Source: Actinomycetota bacterium
Lineage (GTDB): Bacteria > Actinomycetota > Thermoleophilia > Solirubrobacterales > Solirubrobacteraceae
DNA length: 7,211 nt
NCBI GenBank assembly: GCA_009699915.1
Contig: WLNG01000070.1
Coordinates: 1 to 7,211, forward strand
Direction: 5' to 3'
The position numbers and the translations under genes were made by a program. The notes under the pieces were generated by a model. The model did no database searches and had not been told where the DNA came from. It saw only the letters and a program-made list of their open reading frames with translations. Within the stretch, counting starts at the first letter, position 1. Each line of letters opens with the position of its first letter. This document shows positions 1 through 5,662 of the stretch, one piece after another.

Positions 1-371
1 ATGATCGGGCCGATCGTCTCGCCGGCGAGCGGCTCATGATCCGGTCGGCCGAGCCCCAGCCCACCGGTGTCCGCGATGTAGGCAGCGGCCATCTCCTGGG
101 CGAGCTGCGCACTGGGAATGTCAAGGGGCCGCGCGGCGTCGTAGATCTTGTCGTTGACGTCGGTGATGTTCGCGACGAAGGTGACCGCGTAGCCCTCGTG
201 CTGGAGGAAGCGCTTCAGCAGCGAGTAGACGACGAACGGGCGCGCATTGCCGATGTGGATGCGGTTGTAGACCGTCGGGCCGCAGGCGTAGATCGAGACC
301 TTGCCCGGATCGCGGGGCTCGAGTGGGACCGGCCCGCCCTGCCGGGTGTCGTGGAGGCGAATAGCGCGCAT
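1..371 (-). CDS. cysS: Cysteinyl-tRNA synthetase, N-terminal 123 residues (3' end beyond window)
   Basis: Class I aminoacyl-tRNA synthetase that charges tRNA-Cys with cysteine in the cytoplasm. The reading frame is open from an ATG at 369-371 to the window edge (123 codons plus 2 nt). Visible motifs are the CGPTVY segment with the zinc-ligand cysteine at residue 30, the HIGH-type nucleotide-binding signature at 39-42 (here HIGN, followed by ARPF), and the family block TDVNDKI at 70-76. The KMSKS loop and anticodon-binding domain lie outside the window. The CGPTVY and TDVNDKI blocks favour CysRS over its actinobacterial paralogue MshC, whose equivalent segment differs. It begins 39 nt after ispF ends. 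No in-frame ATG, GTG or TTG exists in that gap, so this ATG is the natural start. There is no Shine-Dalgarno sequence, but a TANNNT hexamer sits 8 nt upstream. Confidence 0.95.
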   Translation of the reverse strand, partial: MRAIRLHDTRQGGPVPLEPRDPGKVSIYACGPTVYNRIHIGNARPFVVYSLLKRFLQHEGYAVTFVANITDVNDKIYDAARPLDIPSAQLAQEMAAAYIADTGGLGLGRPDHEPLAGETIGPI

Positions 372-379
372 CGCCGGTG

Positions 380-385
380 AGGGTA
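380..385 (-). promoter_or_regulatory. Candidate -10 element (TACCCT) for a leaderless cysS transcript
   Basis: On the minus strand TACCCT fits the actinobacterial TANNNT -10 consensus and is followed by exactly 8 nt and then the cysS ATG. Transcription starting at the usual distance would begin at or within a few bases of the start codon. No -35 match is visible at 17-18 nt spacing. The site lies in the 39-nt ispF-cysS gap. The hexamer is weak on its own; support comes from the matching arrangement at disA and radA. Confidence 0.35.
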
Positions 386-410
386 CGCCAGTGTGCGATG
401 CAGGCGGGTT

Positions 411-899
411 CTAGGCGCCCGAGAGCATCGCGACGGCGAGCGCGGCGATCCCCTCGCCACGGCCGACGAAGCCCATGCCCTCGCCGGTCGTCGCCTTGAT
501 GTTCACCTGCGTGTGGGCAATACCGCAAGCGGCCGCGATCCGGTCACGCATCTCATGCTTGCGGGCGCCGAGCTTCGGGAGTTCGATCAGCACGGTCGCA
601 TCGATATTCACGAGCTCCAGACCGGCCCCGCGCACGAGCGCGGCGCTCGCCTGGAGCAGCGCGATCGAGTCCGCGCCCCGCCAGCGCTCGTCGGTGTCGG
701 GGAAGTGGGTGCCGATGTCGTCGAGGCCGGCGGCTCCGAGCAGCGCGTCGATCACCGCGTGCGTCAGCACGTCCGCGTCCGAGTGGCCGGCCAGACCCAA
801 CCCGTCCGGATGCTCGATCCGGACGCCGCCGAGGATCAACGGCCGCCCCGCTTCAAGACGATGCGAATCCCACCCGATGCCGCTGCGCATGGTGCTCAT
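411..899 (-). CDS. ispF: 2-C-methyl-D-erythritol 2,4-cyclodiphosphate synthase
   Basis: Fifth enzyme of the non-mevalonate (MEP) pathway. It cyclises CDP-methylerythritol 2-phosphate to methylerythritol cyclodiphosphate with release of CMP, as a metal-dependent homotrimer in the cytoplasm. The 162-residue length is normal for the family. The metal ligands are visible as D11 and H13 (WDSHRL) and H47 in the GHSDAD...LTHA block. HFPDTD is at 65-70, and the signature IKATTGEGMGFVGRGEG spans 134-150. The ATG overlaps the PHP gene stop (ATGA, 896-899), and a GGAG at 904-907 lies 4 nt before it. A second in-frame ATG (888-890, residue 4) would place the metal aspartate at residue 8 as in E. coli IspF, but it leaves GGAG 13 nt away. 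The upstream ATG is therefore preferred, without certainty. Translation is probably coupled to the PHP gene. Confidence 0.97.
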   Translation of the reverse strand: MSTMRSGIGWDSHRLEAGRPLILGGVRIEHPDGLGLAGHSDADVLTHAVIDALLGAAGLDDIGTHFPDTDERWRGADSIALLQASAALVRGAGLELVNIDATVLIELPKLGARKHEMRDRIAAACGIAHTQVNIKATTGEGMGFVGRGEGIAALAVAMLSGA

Positions 900-1729
900 G
901 ATGCTCCGATCGGCTCCAGATGGCGCTCACGGCCCTCGAAGACCGCGAGCTCGGTCACCCCGCACTCGGCAAGCAGCGCGAGTGCCGCCTCATAGCCGTG
1001 CCCGATGACCTCGGGGGTGTGTGCGTCGCTGGAGAGGCTCACCGGGCATCCGGCGTCGATGCACATCTCGAGAAAGGCCTTCGTCGGGTAGATCTCCCCG
1101 ACCGGCTTGCGCAGCCCCGCGGTCGACACCTCGATCGCCACGCCCGACTGCGCGATGCCGTCCATCGCCAGCTCGTAGAAGCGCCGCAGGTCCCCCTCCG
1201 GCATCGGCCGCTGCGCGCCCCAGTGCTTGACGAGATCCGGATGGGCGAGCACATCGAAGAGACCGCTGCGCGCCGCCTCACCCAGCCAGGTGAAGTAGGT
1301 GGACCACACCTTCTCAGGGCCGATCCCCATGCCCCAGATGTCGTAGTCCTCATGATCGAGCGCGCCGTCGCCGACGAAGTGAATTGAGCCGATGACGAAG
1401 TCCCAGTCGCGCCGTTCCAGCAGGTTCTGGAGGCGGTCTTCCCGGCCGGGGAGAAAGTCGGCCTCGATCCCGAGCTTCAAGTCCGTCGCGCCGCGCACGA
1501 AGTCGCAGTAGGCATCGATGTCGTCGACCGCACACTCGCGCCAGAACGGCGTGTCCCAGATGTCGAGCGCCTCGGTGAAGCGGTAGATGTGCTCACTGAC
1601 CCCAAGCTCGGCGATGCCGCGCTCGGATGCCGCCTCGCGATAGCGCTCGGCGTTCGCCTCGGTGAAGAATTCACGGGCGTCGGTTCCAGGCCCGTCGGGC
1701 CGCAGGTGGACGTGGTAGTCGGTCAGCAC
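896..1729 (-). CDS. PHP-domain phosphoesterase, histidinol-phosphatase (HisJ/HisK) type
   Basis: Probable histidinol-phosphate phosphatase of the PHP superfamily (HisJ-type), which would convert L-histidinol phosphate to L-histidinol in histidine synthesis. The 277 residues match the family's usual length. The metal-binding PHP motifs are complete: DYHVH with H6 and H8; SEH at 45-47 with E46 and H47; E89 in GIEADF; H117 in GSIHF; H163 in LAHPDLVKHWG; and D235 and H237 in SSDAH. The start is GTG (1727-1729) and no alternative is available, because an in-frame TGA lies four codons upstream. Only a weak AGG precedes it, 3 nt away. It follows ispD by 17 nt and overlaps ispF by 4 nt, so it is co-transcribed with the MEP genes. 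The PHP fold is certain. The histidinol phosphate substrate is inferred from family resemblance only, and no other his gene is in the window. Another phosphomonoester is possible. Confidence 0.85.
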   Translation of the reverse strand: MLTDYHVHLRPDGPGTDAREFFTEANAERYREAASERGIAELGVSEHIYRFTEALDIWDTPFWRECAVDDIDAYCDFVRGATDLKLGIEADFLPGREDRLQNLLERRDWDFVIGSIHFVGDGALDHEDYDIWGMGIGPEKVWSTYFTWLGEAARSGLFDVLAHPDLVKHWGAQRPMPEGDLRRFYELAMDGIAQSGVAIEVSTAGLRKPVGEIYPTKAFLEMCIDAGCPVSLSSDAHTPEVIGHGYEAALALLAECGVTELAVFEGRERHLEPIGAS

Positions 1730-1746
1730 GGGCCTGATTCAAGCAA

Positions 1747-2409
1747 TCATGCGCGGCGCTGCAGCAGCAGAGCCGCGAGCTCGAGATCCAAAGGTGTCGT
1801 GACCTTGATGTTGTCGGCCGACGCGGCCACGACGCGTACCCGCCCCCCGTCACGCTCGACGAGCATCGCGTCGTCGGTCGCCGCGGCGAGCTCCGCGTCC
1901 GGATGCGACAACGCCTGCTCAAGCGCCGCCCGACGGAACACCTGCGGCGTCTGCACCGCCCAGAGCGCAGAGCGCTGGAGCGTCTCCTCGACGGCCAGAC
2001 CGACCGGGGCGCGCTTGATCGTGTCGGTGACGGGCGCGGCAGCCACTGCGGCATCCCAACCGCCGTCCTCGTCGAGCGCCGCCAGGCAGTGCGCCGTGAG
2101 CTCGGGCGTGAGCAGCGGCCGCGCTGCATCGTGAACAAGCAGGACCGCAGCATCTCCGGCCGCCGCCAGCGCCGCGCGCACCGAGTGCGAGCGCTCCGCC
2201 CCGCCCGTCACGCCGACGCAACCCTCCGGCACGTCCTGCTCGTGCCCGGGCGGCAGCGCGACGACGATGCGCTCAATTCCTGGGGTCGCGGCCAGCGCGT
2301 CGACGCTCCAGTGGAGCATCGGCCGTCCGGCCAGCGGGACGAGCGCCTTCGGGCCGTCAGACCCGAGGCGCTCACCGCGTCCGGCGGCCACGACCAGCGC
2401 GACCGCCAT
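1747..2409 (-). CDS. ispD: 2-C-methyl-D-erythritol 4-phosphate cytidylyltransferase
   Basis: Third step of the MEP isoprenoid pathway: it transfers CMP from CTP to methylerythritol 4-phosphate, releasing pyrophosphate. The 220-residue protein is full length and has a nucleotidyltransferase (Rossmann-like) fold. The N-terminal glycine-rich CTP loop AAGRGERLG includes R14, followed by K21 in GPKALVPL. Further family motifs are GGAERSHSV at 69-77, HDAARP at 93-98, VTDTIK at 127-132, R146 before LWAVQTPQVF (149-158), TDDA at 178-181, and DNIKVTTPLDL at 199-209 with K202. The catalytic lysine and arginine positions known from E. coli IspD are all present. The ATG lies 14 nt after the carD stop, with a loose GGGA about 10 nt upstream, so it is probably expressed from carD read-through. 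It works with IspF encoded two genes downstream; ispE is not in the window. Confidence 0.97.
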   Translation of the reverse strand: MAVALVVAAGRGERLGSDGPKALVPLAGRPMLHWSVDALAATPGIERIVVALPPGHEQDVPEGCVGVTGGAERSHSVRAALAAAGDAAVLLVHDAARPLLTPELTAHCLAALDEDGGWDAAVAAAPVTDTIKRAPVGLAVEETLQRSALWAVQTPQVFRRAALEQALSHPDAELAAATDDAMLVERDGGRVRVVAASADNIKVTTPLDLELAALLLQRRA

Positions 2410-2423
2410 GACCGCGGTTCCCG

Positions 2424-3002
2424 TCAGACCTTTGCGCCCGCCGACTCGGCGAGCAGGTTGTCGAGATGCTCTTCGGCTTCGGTCTCGTCCATCTCGAGCG
2501 CATACATGAGCTCGGAGGCGAGGACCTTCTTGGCCCGGACGAACATCTGCTTCTCACCGGTCGAGAGCCCCTTCTGGTGCTCACGGATCGCGAGGTTGCG
2601 GACCACCTCGGCGAGCTCGTAGATGTCGCCCGTCTTGATCTTGTCGCGATTGTGCTTGAACCGCCGATTCCAGTTCTTCGGCATCTCCGAGATGTCATCC
2701 CGAAGTACGGCAAGCACCTTCTCGACGGTCTCCTCGTCGATCACGCGGCGCAACCCGACCTGGGTGGCCGTGTCGGACGGGACCATCACAGTCATGTCGT
2801 TGTGCAGGATCTTGATCGTCAGGTAGACGCGCTCCTGCCCGAGCATGACCTTCGTCTCCTTCGTGAGCACCTTGCCAGCCCCATGGTGTGGGTACACCAC
2901 GCTGTCGCCGCACTCGAACTCGATGTGCTCGACGATCCGGACTTCGAGATCCTCGATGGTGAGGTCATCCTTCTCCTCAGAAATGGTCTCCTCCTTCGTC
3001 AT
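2424..3002 (-). CDS. carD: CarD/CdnL family RNA-polymerase-binding transcription regulator
   Basis: CarD binds the RNA polymerase beta subunit and stabilises the open promoter complex, especially at rRNA promoters. The N-terminal RNAP-interaction domain spans about 27-83 (GDSVVYPHHGAG, then LTIKILHNDMTVMVP). The helical DNA-binding domain follows, with the key tryptophan W111 in KNWNRRF and the block GLSTGEKQMFVRAKKVLASE. Aligned by eye to M. tuberculosis CarD (offset 26), W85 is kept as W111, but RNAP-contact R25 is K51 and R47 is M73. At 192 residues it is about 30 longer than the M. tuberculosis protein, mostly through a 26-residue acidic N-terminal extension. A strong Shine-Dalgarno at 3011-3017 shows that the extension is translated. 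It lies 46 nt after disA and 14 nt before ispD. The symbol is the common actinobacterial name. Confidence 0.94.
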   Translation of the reverse strand: MTKEETISEEKDDLTIEDLEVRIVEHIEFECGDSVVYPHHGAGKVLTKETKVMLGQERVYLTIKILHNDMTVMVPSDTATQVGLRRVIDEETVEKVLAVLRDDISEMPKNWNRRFKHNRDKIKTGDIYELAEVVRNLAIREHQKGLSTGEKQMFVRAKKVLASELMYALEMDETEAEEHLDNLLAESAGAKV

Positions 3003-3049
3003 CGGCTGTGCCTCCCTGACTCAGCCGTTCCAACTGCGCGCGTAGCCAT
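2999..3049 (-). CDS. Possible 16-codon bridging ORF between disA and carD
   Basis: A short reading frame (MATRAVGTAESGRHSR) fills the disA-carD gap exactly. Its ATG (3047-3049) overlaps the disA stop as TGATG, and its TGA (2999-3001) overlaps the carD start as ATGA. It has no Shine-Dalgarno of its own and contains the carD Shine-Dalgarno in its 3' half. It resembles no domain I know. If translated, it would let ribosomes ending disA re-initiate and be delivered to the carD start, a coupling or leader role. A run of 16 sense codons is easy to obtain by chance in GC-rich DNA, so this is a suggestion only. Confidence 0.2.
   Translation of the reverse strand: MATRAVGTAESGRHSR
3011..3017 (-). promoter_or_regulatory. 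Strong Shine-Dalgarno (AGGGAGG) of carD
   Basis: On the minus strand AGGGAGG lies 8 nt upstream of the carD ATG (3000-3002). It is the best ribosome binding site in the window. It fixes the carD start at the upstream ATG and so supports the acidic N-terminal extension being part of the protein. Confidence 0.8.
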
Positions 3050-4161
3050 CACGTCTGCAGGTACCGGTCCACGAGATTGATCTCCTGCAGCCGGCGCAGC
3101 CCCTCGCGAATGTCCTTCGCGCGGAGCTCACCGACGCCCTCGATCCCCTCGAGCTCGCCATCTGCTGCGGCCAGGAGCTGATCGAGCCCACCTGTCGCCT
3201 GCACGATGCTCACGACCGCGATCTTCGGCAGGCGCGGAATGCGCCCGAGGATGCGGTAGCCCCGTGGCGAGACGGGGTAGTCGAGCGTGTTCAGTTTGCG
3301 GTCGTAGCCCAGCACCTCGGCGAGGCGACCGAAGTCGAGCAGATCCTGATGGGGCAGGCGACCGACCTGGTCGAGCGCCTGTGCGAGCCCCTCCTCGCCG
3401 TCCTCGACCAGGTAATCGCGCACCAGCGCGGCCTTGTCGGCGGCGGTCCCGACCATCGTCTCCTCGAGCTGCATCTCAATGAGGCGCCCCTCCGAACCCA
3501 GCTCGACGATGTACCGCTCGATCTCGACCGCCATGCGGGTGACGAGCTCGGAGCGCTGGAGGACCGTGAGCACGTCATGGAGCGTCGCGCCGCCCTCGAA
3601 CTCGAGCGCCGTCAGGCGCGTCGACACCTGGTCGAGGCGCACGCGGTACTTGTCGAGCGTCGCGAGGGCCTGATTCGCCTTCGCGAGCACGGTCGGGATG
3701 TCCTCGAGGATGTACTTCGCGCCGTCGACGTAGAGCGAGACGACATCGCGGCGAGCGGAGACGGCGACGACGAGCGCGTCGGTCTGCTTGCTGACGCGCT
3801 CTGCCGTGCGGTGCCGCGTCCCGGTCTCCAGCGACAGGATCGTCGGATCCGGCATCAGCTGGACGTTGCACATCGAGAGCTTCGTCGCGTTGGCATTCAG
3901 GCAGATCGCACCGTCCATCTTTGCGACCTGATAGAGAAACGCTGGCGAATAGTCGATCTCGAGCTTGATCCCGCCGGAGTAGAGGAAGCTGAGCTCCTCG
4001 GTGTCGCCGATGAGGATCAGGGCGCCGGTGCGGGCGCGGACGATGCTGTCGATGCCCTCGCGCAGCGCCGTTCCGGGCGCCACCATCTCGAGCGACTTGA
4101 CGAGGCGAGGCTCCTGTCGACCGTCCAAATCGGTCGTTTCATCCCCGCTACGATGCGCCAT
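3049..4161 (-). CDS. disA: DNA integrity scanning protein DisA, diadenylate cyclase
   Basis: Converts two ATP to cyclic di-AMP. In characterised members the octamer scans DNA and its cyclase is inhibited by branched recombination intermediates. The 370-residue length is near the usual 355-360. The DAC domain occupies about 20-150, with both catalytic motifs intact: KMDGA (D83-G84-A85) and TGTRHRTAER (R116-H117-R118). A helical spine follows at about 155-300. The C-terminal helix-hairpin-helix DNA-binding domain starts near RIPRLPK (308-314) and includes LEGIEGVGELRAKDIREGL. The ATG leaves about ten more N-terminal residues than B. subtilis DisA has. It has no Shine-Dalgarno, but an extended -10-like element sits 8 nt upstream, suggesting its own near-leaderless transcript. 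It follows radA by 64 nt. RadA is reported to interact with DisA and limit its cyclase in Bacillus and Mycobacterium, so the pairing makes biological sense. Confidence 0.98.
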   Translation of the reverse strand: MAHRSGDETTDLDGRQEPRLVKSLEMVAPGTALREGIDSIVRARTGALILIGDTEELSFLYSGGIKLEIDYSPAFLYQVAKMDGAICLNANATKLSMCNVQLMPDPTILSLETGTRHRTAERVSKQTDALVVAVSARRDVVSLYVDGAKYILEDIPTVLAKANQALATLDKYRVRLDQVSTRLTALEFEGGATLHDVLTVLQRSELVTRMAVEIERYIVELGSEGRLIEMQLEETMVGTAADKAALVRDYLVEDGEEGLAQALDQVGRLPHQDLLDFGRLAEVLGYDRKLNTLDYPVSPRGYRILGRIPRLPKIAVVSIVQATGGLDQLLAAADGELEGIEGVGELRAKDIREGLRRLQEINLVDRYLQT

Positions 4162-4169
4162 CTCGGGAG

Positions 4170-4178
4170 ACTTTACCA
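4170..4178 (-). promoter_or_regulatory. Candidate extended -10 promoter (TGGTAAAGT) of disA
   Basis: On the minus strand TGGTAAAGT matches TGn plus TANNNT, an extended -10 element that can work without a -35 box. It ends 8 nt before the disA ATG, so transcription would begin within about 0-3 nt of the start codon (purines at 4161-4164). No -35 match is seen 17-18 nt upstream. The absence of a Shine-Dalgarno for disA fits a leaderless mRNA. It is the strongest of the three such elements in the window. Confidence 0.45.
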
Positions 4179-4193
4179 GAGGTTGAGGGTTTC

Positions 4194-4212
4194 CGGGGAG
4201 GCCTTCTCCCCG
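4194..4212 (-). terminator. Hairpin after radA (7-bp perfect stem, no U-tract)
   Basis: In the minus-strand RNA, CGGGGAG and CTCCCCG form a perfect 7-bp stem around a 5-nt loop, 13 nt after the radA stop. No run of U follows, so it is not a canonical intrinsic terminator. U-less hairpins of this kind have been proposed as terminators or mRNA 3'-end stabilisers in actinobacteria. Its position between the radA stop and the disA promoter-like element fits a transcription-unit boundary. The stem is directly visible; the terminator function is inferred. Confidence 0.4.
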
Positions 4213-4225
4213 TGAAGGAGGGTGT

Positions 4226-5602
4226 TCAGGCGGCCCGTTGGGCCGCAGCAGAGCGACCCAGCGCGGCGTTCAGCGCCGCCCTCAGTGTGGGGGCGCCATC
4301 CGGCGAGATCACCGCCCCAAGGCCGAATTTCGCTGCTTCCTCTGTGCGCCGGTCGTGGTGGGCGACCGAGCGCAGCTCCCCGGTCAGGCCGATCTCGCCG
4401 AAGGCGCAGACCGGCACGCGCGGATCCTCTCCGCCGAGCGGCACGCCACGGGCCGCTCCGGCAACGGCCAGGGCGATTGCGAGATCCGCCCCGGGCTCGT
4501 CGACGCGCACGCCCCCGACGACGTTCACGAAGACGTCAGCGGTGCCGGTCCCAACGCCCGCGTGTCGTGCCAGGACCGCAAGCACAAGCGCCAGCCGGTT
4601 GCGGTCAATCCCCGCGCAGACGCGCCGCGGCGGCACGAGCTCGCTCGGCGAGACGAGCGCCTGTACCTCGACGAGCAGCGGCCGTGACCCCTCCATCGCT
4701 GCGAGAACGACGCTCCCGGGAGCCTTGGTCGCCTCTGCGACGAAGCGGGCGCTCGCGTCGAGCACCTCGACGAGCCCCCCTTCGCGCATCTCGAAGACAC
4801 CGACATCGTTCGTTGAGCCGAACCGGTTCTTGAGCGCACGCAACGTGCGGTAGGTGCGCTCGCGCTCGCCCTCGAACTGCAGGACGCAGTCGACGAGGTG
4901 CTCGAGTACCCGCGGGCCCGCGAGCGCGCCGTCCTTGGTGACGTGGCCGACGAGGATCACGGCGACGTCGTTGCGCTTGGCAACCTCCATGATCCGGCCC
5001 GCGACCTCCCGAACCTGCCCGACCGTCCCGGCCGCCCCGCTCAGCTCGCCGGCGGCAAGGGTCTGGACCGAATCGATGACACACACCTCCGGCCGCTCGA
5101 CCTCGAGCGTGGCGAGCACCGCGCCGAGGTCGGTCTCGGCGAGCATCGGGATGTCGAGCGCTCCGGGGGCCGAGCCGACCTCCAGCCGCTCCGCGCGCAG
5201 GCGGATCTGCGCCGCCGACTCCTCGCCGGAGACGTAGAGCGTCCGCCGGCCGGCACCCTGCAGCAGGCCGAGCGCCATCGTTGTGAGCGTCGACTTACCG
5301 ATGCCGGGCGAGCCGCCGAGCAGGACGAGCGATCCGGGCACGATCCCACCGCCGAGCAGCCGGTCCAGCTCGCCGATGCCGGTGCGAATGCGCGGCGCGC
5401 TGTCGGCCTCGACATCACGCAGGCGCACCGGTGCGGCTGCTGCCGCACGCGCTCCACGCTGCGAGCGACCGCTGCCGGCGACCGTCGGCGCACGCTCCTC
5501 GACGAGCGTGTTCCACGCCTGACACCCCGGGCATTGGCCGTGCCAGCGGGCCTCTTGATGGCCGCACTCCGAGCAGATGTGAACGGTGGAGGGGCGGGCC
5601 AT
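4226..5602 (-). CDS. radA: DNA repair protein RadA (Sms), RecA-like branch-migration ATPase
   Basis: RadA is a RecA-related ATPase that promotes branch migration of recombination intermediates during DNA repair. The 458 residues match the family length. Domains in order: a four-cysteine zinc finger (C10, C13, C24, C27); a RecA-like ATPase with Walker A GGSPGIGKST at 96-105 and Walker B VCVIDSVQ at 173-180; the RadA-specific KNRFG motif at 258-262; and a Lon-protease-like C-terminal domain from about 290, where DEPGADLAIALA replaces the Lon catalytic serine region, as is normal for RadA. The ATG (5600-5602) lies directly before the zinc finger, as expected. There is no Shine-Dalgarno; a TAGGCT hexamer lies 9 nt upstream. 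It sits between clpC and disA, a common order in Gram-positive bacteria, and RadA is a known partner and regulator of DisA. Confidence 0.98.
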   Translation of the reverse strand: MARPSTVHICSECGHQEARWHGQCPGCQAWNTLVEERAPTVAGSGRSQRGARAAAAAPVRLRDVEADSAPRIRTGIGELDRLLGGGIVPGSLVLLGGSPGIGKSTLTTMALGLLQGAGRRTLYVSGEESAAQIRLRAERLEVGSAPGALDIPMLAETDLGAVLATLEVERPEVCVIDSVQTLAAGELSGAAGTVGQVREVAGRIMEVAKRNDVAVILVGHVTKDGALAGPRVLEHLVDCVLQFEGERERTYRTLRALKNRFGSTNDVGVFEMREGGLVEVLDASARFVAEATKAPGSVVLAAMEGSRPLLVEVQALVSPSELVPPRRVCAGIDRNRLALVLAVLARHAGVGTGTADVFVNVVGGVRVDEPGADLAIALAVAGAARGVPLGGEDPRVPVCAFGEIGLTGELRSVAHHDRRTEEAAKFGLGAVISPDGAPTLRAALNAALGRSAAAQRAA

Positions 5603-5611
5603 GGATCGCCG

Positions 5612-5617
5612 AGCCTA
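5612..5617 (-). promoter_or_regulatory. Candidate -10 element (TAGGCT) upstream of radA
   Basis: On the minus strand TAGGCT fits TANNNT and is followed by 9 nt and then the radA ATG. Likely transcription starts (purines at 5606-5607) would give a leader of at most about 5 nt. No clear -35 box is seen. The region is otherwise very GC-rich, so an A/T-bearing hexamer at this spot is noticeable. The absence of a Shine-Dalgarno for radA is consistent with leaderless initiation. Confidence 0.35.
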
Positions 5618-5627
5618 GGGGGCGAGC

Positions 5628-5653
5628 CGGTCGGGACCGCCCCCCGCCGACCG
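5628..5653 (-). other. GC-rich stem-loop in the clpC-radA spacer
   Basis: CGGTCGG (5628-5634) and CCGACCG (5647-5653) can form a 7-bp stem with a 12-nt loop in RNA from the minus strand. It lies between the clpC-proximal hairpin and the candidate radA -10 element, roughly where a -35 region would be. It has no U-tract. It may simply reflect the very high GC content of this spacer, or it may act with the neighbouring hairpin in termination or attenuation. Confidence 0.25.
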
Positions 5654-5662
5654 CGCCGCTAC

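Noticed and set aside
121..528. Minus-strand frame of 135 codons overlapping cysS and ispF
   Set aside because: Out of frame with both cysS and ispF, Arg/Pro-rich, and explained by the real cysS frame starting at 371.
393..995. Plus-strand open frame opposite ispF and the PHP gene end
   Set aside because: A compositional shadow of ispF. IspF on the minus strand has all its metal ligands and signature motifs.
3349..4215. Long plus-strand open frame of 288 codons antisense to disA
   Set aside because: It mirrors the disA coding frame in GC-rich DNA with few stop codons. Its translation is Arg/Asp/Leu-rich with no recognisable domain, while the minus strand encodes an intact DisA with catalytic motifs.
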